From assembly GCA_027313505.1 (NCBI GenBank), contig DAHVDN010000014.1, positions 1 through 61,718 of the forward strand: a stretch of DNA of 61,718 bases. Direction: 5' to 3'. This DNA is from Candidatus Dormiibacterota bacterium (lineage in GTDB: Bacteria > Chloroflexota > Dormibacteria > Aeolococcales > Bog-877). The position numbers and the translations under genes are program-made. Under the pieces are notes generated by a model. The model ran no database searches, was not told the origin of the DNA, and saw nothing but the letters and a program-made list of their open reading frames with translations. Positions 59,034-61,718 of the stretch are shown piece by piece; position 1 is the stretch's first letter, and each line of letters begins with the position of its first letter.

Positions 59034-59456
59034 CTACGGCGGCGGGGGTAGGTGACGGTACAAGAAGGTGCTCCCGCGCTCATCGAATCCCACGTCGAAC
59101 TGCCTGAAGAAATCCCCGCGTCCCAAGAGGCCAAATGGAAGGGTCCACCCCTTACAGAAGAAGACGGTCGCTTGGAAGCGCGCCCCACACGTGGCCAGGA
59201 CCACTGGAAGCCGGTAGCCTGACACAGCGCCACCAACTCCCCCCACCTCGGCCGGAACTTCGCGCGACAGGTCGAAGCCCAGCGCCTGGGCGAGGTCAGC
59301 GCTGAAGAAGGATGTGTCAGCTCCAGAGTCGACGAGACCAATGGTCCTGCAAGATCTGCCTCTGTGCCCGAGGCTCACCAGGACGCAGGGAGCGAGTGCA
59401 CCACCAGGCACGGGCACCGAATACCCGGACTCCGCAGGATACTTGACCGTGCGCAC
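59034..59456 (-). CDS. Retropepsin-like aspartyl protease
   Basis: 140 residues. The active-site motif LVDSGADTSFFSADLAQALG (D-S/T-G-A) and the second family block FGLLGRGDFFRQFDVGFDE match single-domain bacterial retropepsin-like proteases, which work as dimers. It is the third gene of the operon DUF3467 - DUF5678 - protease (starts 60286, 59924, 59456), with only 3 nt between it and the previous stop. Substrate unknown. Confidence 0.8.
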   Translation of the reverse strand: MRTVKYPAESGYSVPVPGGALAPCVLVSLGHRGRSCRTIGLVDSGADTSFFSADLAQALGFDLSREVPAEVGGVGGAVSGYRLPVVLATCGARFQATVFFCKGWTLPFGLLGRGDFFRQFDVGFDERGSTFLYRHLPPPP

Positions 59457-59459
59457 CGT

Positions 59460-59924
59460 CTAGAGATACAGACTCGCAGCCACCTTGGCCGGAGCAAAGC
59501 CAAGGAAAGCGTCCTCGATCCCCAAGCCCGCGGCCTGTTTCACCACAGCGGGGAGATCCGCCCCGTGCGCAACTACACGGCCGTCTAGAATGGCAACCCA
59601 CTCGGAAGGAAACTTCTTCACAAGCTCGGCCAAGTGCTCTTGGAACCACGCCATGGCGGCAATGCCATGGGCCTCGTCCTCTTGTGGAGCAGAGGTTTCA
59701 GCTACGCCGGCTGTTGGCGCAGTCAACGCCTTATCCACCTCGACTGTCCATTCCACTGCATTAGAAACCAACCCCCGGGCCGCCACGACCTCATCAAGTG
59801 TGGAAGTCGCGGTCCATCGTGACGCTATGAACGGTACCTCGAATGGCGTGCGTGACTTCGGACGGGCTGCGGGCATACGTAGTGTAGGTAGGATGTTGGC
59901 CCTGATCGGGCCCACCACCGTCAT
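59460..59924 (-). CDS. DUF5678 protein
   Basis: 154 residues. The C-terminal ~60 residues are the DUF5678 pattern (LVKKFPSEWVAILDGRVVAH, then GLGIEDAFLGFAP). The N-terminal part is variable and partly disordered, longer than the usual ~70-residue domain protein. It overlaps the DUF3467-like gene by 4 bp (ATGA) and is followed closely by an aspartyl protease. DUF5678 proteins are often found beside such proteases; the role is unknown. Confidence 0.8.
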   Translation of the reverse strand: MTVVGPIRANILPTLRMPAARPKSRTPFEVPFIASRWTATSTLDEVVAARGLVSNAVEWTVEVDKALTAPTAGVAETSAPQEDEAHGIAAMAWFQEHLAELVKKFPSEWVAILDGRVVAHGADLPAVVKQAAGLGIEDAFLGFAPAKVAASLYL

Positions 59925-60286
59925 GTCGGCCCTCCAGGAGGCGCTGGGCGCGGCGTATCAAGTCCATTCTTCTCAAGCTGGTCCAAAATAGAGCCGACCG
60001 TCCTTTGCCAGTGTGTCGGGGCAAAAGCGAAGCGTGCCAGCACCTTCCCCTCCATCTCGTCGGGAAAGTCCCCAGGGGAGCGGTTGGCCAGCGAGGGGTC
60101 CATGTCAACTCGGATCACGCTGACCAAGAACTCAGCACCGGTGTAGATCACGGAGAGGCTCGTCGCGTACTCGACCGGGATGCCCTGCCCCGAGCCGACC
60201 TGGACCCGCACCTCCTTCGCCACTTTCTGGCCACCCGGTGCTGGTCTCTTCTTCCCCACGGCTGGGAGTATATCCACAGTGGGCAC
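59921..60286 (-). CDS. DUF3467-like protein
   Basis: 121 residues. The segment PVEYATSLSVIYTGAEFLVS followed by EGKVLARFAFAPTHWQRTVG and LDQLEKNG is the DUF3467 layout (a short beta-rich protein ending in an amphipathic helix). It is the first gene of the three-gene operon with DUF5678 and the protease. Function unknown for the family. Confidence 0.75.
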   Translation of the reverse strand: MPTVDILPAVGKKRPAPGGQKVAKEVRVQVGSGQGIPVEYATSLSVIYTGAEFLVSVIRVDMDPSLANRSPGDFPDEMEGKVLARFAFAPTHWQRTVGSILDQLEKNGLDTPRPAPPGGPT

Positions 60287-60351
60287 GATTCAGTCCCTGC
60301 GGCGACTACCGAGGCCGCTCCTCCATCACCGCCGTTGCGCCGCCCCGTGGC

Positions 60352-61035
60352 TCAGGAGGCGATCCGGAGCCGCGATTGTTCCTGTGGGATCTTCCTCCCC
60401 AAAGACCCAAGCACCTCCCGGACGCGCGTCGCCAGCTTAGGGTCAACATCGGGCCCCTCTCCCCTTTCAATCTGGCCAAGGCGAGCTGGGGAGATCCCGA
60501 TGAGCCGCGCCACATCCTTCTGGGTCATCTCCGCGTCGAGCCTCTTCTCTCGGCACGAGTCGCCGAAGGCCCGCCTCGCCCCCTTGTGATCGAGCCTGAC
60601 AGCGGGTTCCGTCCGGCCCTTGCCCCAAAGGTCCTCCCCCCAGATGGCGTTCTCCGGCGCTCCCAGGACCTCGCAGATCCGTGCCCGAACGTTCGGTGTG
60701 GGGCAGTAGCGACCGTGCTCGAGGACGGAGATCACGTGCTGGGAGACTCCGGTCGCACGGCCCAGAGCGCTCTGGCTCATCCTCTTCTGAATTCGGTAGC
60801 TCCAGAGACGGCCGCCTGCCTGAGCCAGACGCTTGGCAACCGGTATGAGCTCGTCATCTGATGCGGCTGCAACATGCTCCTGCGCCTTCGCGATCTGGAC
60901 AGCGAGCCGGCTGGCGGTCTCCGGGTGATGCCTCGGGCTGGGCCGTGGCGTCTGGGACCAGCTACCGAAGTTGGCCTGCTGCGCCGCCATGGTCCAGTCG
61001 ACGGGGTTGGATAGCGGCTTGCCATCTCGATCCAC
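60352..61035 (-). CDS. Regulator with two XRE helix-turn-helix domains
   Basis: 227 residues. Two separate Cro/CI domains are seen: ~80-130 (KRMSQSALGRATGVSQHVIS) and ~165-212 (MTQKDVARLIGISPARLGQI). Double HTH in one chain suggests binding to bipartite or looped operators. It lies 66 nt upstream of the DUF3467 operon on the same strand and may regulate it. GTG 61035 or ATG 60990 are possible starts, neither with a strong ribosome site. Confidence 0.75.
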   Translation of the reverse strand: MDRDGKPLSNPVDWTMAAQQANFGSWSQTPRPSPRHHPETASRLAVQIAKAQEHVAAASDDELIPVAKRLAQAGGRLWSYRIQKRMSQSALGRATGVSQHVISVLEHGRYCPTPNVRARICEVLGAPENAIWGEDLWGKGRTEPAVRLDHKGARRAFGDSCREKRLDAEMTQKDVARLIGISPARLGQIERGEGPDVDPKLATRVREVLGSLGRKIPQEQSRLRIAS

Positions 61036-61111
61036 GCCAGCCGGCTGCGGAGCTCACTGTCGCTGGGCGTCCTCTTCAACCCGAGAACGGAAACGAGCCG
61101 TGCCGCTGAGT

Positions 61112-61718
61112 CTAGTGGCTCCGGTCAGCCCCGGCCGCGCCCCGGAGCAACTTCACAGGCCACTCGCCATTCACGTCCCCGACGGGTTGCCCCTGGCGAC
61201 GCCGGTAGGCAGCCAAGTCGGCGGCCCGGTCACCAGCAGCCCTCACCTGAAGTTTGTGCAGTTCATCGAACTTGAGCTTGCCGAGTTGCGGATATCGTCG
61301 CCCTATGGATCTCGCCAGCTCAAGGGCGGCCAGCGCGTCACCTTGTGCCTCATGAGCTGACCGGAAAGACACCCCATAGGCCTGACAACTGGCATCGAGA
61401 GTCCGTCGACCAGGGCGGTACCGATCCAGATGCCAGTCCAGAATCAGCGGATCCACGACTGGCCTGACCGGACGCTCCATCGCCTCCTCAAGTGGGATTC
61501 CGCTGTGACATCGGCATTCCCGGTCGAGCAGAGTGAAGTCGAAACGAGCGTTGAAAGCCACCACCGCGCCACTCCGGAGCACCTGGGCCAAAGCAGCCAC
61601 GATCTCGCTGATAGCCATGGCCGCCGGACGACCACCCTTCTGAGCAGCCGTGCTTGTAATGCCATGGATGGCGGTCGCCTCGGTCGGTATCGGTACTCCC
61701 GGATCGATAAGCCACTTG
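61112..61718 (-). CDS. DnaQ-family 3'-5' exonuclease, C-terminal part (cut by window end)
   Basis: The frame is open to the right edge, so the N-terminus with the first DxE motif lies outside. Visible are the Exo II-like region WLIDPGVPIPTEATAIHGIT, VVAFNARFDFTLLDREC (N-x-x-F-D) and Exo III HEAQGDALAALELA (H-x-A-x-x-D). A ~60-residue tail follows. This matches epsilon-like or stand-alone DEDDh exonucleases used in proofreading or nucleic-acid turnover. An internal ATG at 61618 is unlikely to be the real start. Confidence 0.85.
   Translation of the reverse strand, partial: KWLIDPGVPIPTEATAIHGITSTAAQKGGRPAAMAISEIVAALAQVLRSGAVVAFNARFDFTLLDRECRCHSGIPLEEAMERPVRPVVDPLILDWHLDRYRPGRRTLDASCQAYGVSFRSAHEAQGDALAALELARSIGRRYPQLGKLKFDELHKLQVRAAGDRAADLAAYRRRQGQPVGDVNGEWPVKLLRGAAGADRSH

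Noticed and set aside
450-61718. Second copy of the tRNA-Ser 3' end as attR
   Set aside because: Reading through the window, I found no convincing repeat of the T-arm/acceptor sequence; only short chance matches such as ATCCCTCT near 48050.
1-61718. CRISPR array or intact insertion sequence
   Set aside because: No regularly spaced repeats with unique spacers and no transposase ORF were seen; the repeats at 9601-9944 have irregular spacing and mixed orientation.

Overview
This is a 61.7 kb stretch of high-GC bacterial DNA. Many genes have a -10-like hexamer (TANNNT type, e.g. TACTCT, TATAGT, TATAAC) 5-8 nt upstream of the start codon and no Shine-Dalgarno, so leaderless transcription looks common. 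GTG and TTG starts are frequent and ATGA stop/start overlaps are the usual coupling. Together with DUF4190-type membrane proteins, TadE/TadG proteins and a MobF relaxase, this suggests an actinobacterium or a related high-GC soil lineage (Chloroflexota or Dormibacterota would also fit). The species cannot be named from the window.

Region 1 (1-16.4 kb) looks like an integrated mobilizable element. A chromosomal MFS gene tail and tRNA-Ser(UGA) are followed by a tyrosine integrase reading toward the tRNA, then small membrane proteins, two metallophosphoesterases, a HAD protein, a ParA/ribbon-helix-helix partition operon, a tightly coupled operon of four small proteins, an iteron-like intergenic array (9601-9944), a Phd-like antitoxin, a Lon-type AAA ATPase without protease domain, and a MobF relaxase-helicase. 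A phospholipase-D-like fragment and a frameshifted toxin/antitoxin-like remnant follow. No coupling protein, type IV secretion gene or replication initiator was recognised. The right att site was not found, so the element's right edge is undefined.

Region 2 (16.5-22.3 kb) is a defence and addiction island: XRE/AbiEii, a decayed AAA ATPase, a SIR2-like NADase candidate, a second HTH/nucleotidyltransferase pair, a complete MazEF-like pair enclosed by an 18-bp direct repeat, and an HU-like protein.

Region 3 (22.3-29 kb) is metabolic. A HutC-type GntR regulator with a GTNTANAC operator on its own start controls an ADP-ribosylglycohydrolase, an NCS1 permease and a PfkB sugar kinase, which suggests N-riboside salvage. 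A DUF4190-like protein and a left-handed beta-helix protein follow.

Region 4 (29-41.9 kb) is mixed accessory DNA. It holds a candidate three-gene conflict system (unknown protein, SLATT-like 2TM protein, double-HEPN protein), orphan TadG/TadE-like secreted proteins, a broken dUTPase-fold gene, a membrane GAF-EAL phosphodiesterase, a lipoprotein and an Mth938-like protein.

Region 5 (42-47.6 kb) is a restriction-modification-like island: ParB/Srx-like protein, D12-class adenine methyltransferase, putative restriction nuclease, DPPY methyltransferase and an XRE controller.

Region 6 (48-61.7 kb) has an isochorismatase-like hydrolase, a YhaO/YhaN (SbcD/SbcC-like) pair, a GHKL-ATPase fused to an HExxH zincin lying between an EAL fragment and an intact PAS-GGDEF-EAL gene, a DUF3467/DUF5678/retropepsin operon, a double-XRE regulator and the C-terminal part of a DnaQ-family exonuclease that runs off the right end.

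The best candidates for something undescribed are the SLATT/double-HEPN cluster (30517-33500), the GHKL-zincin fusion (54546-56075) and the iteron array (9601-9944).
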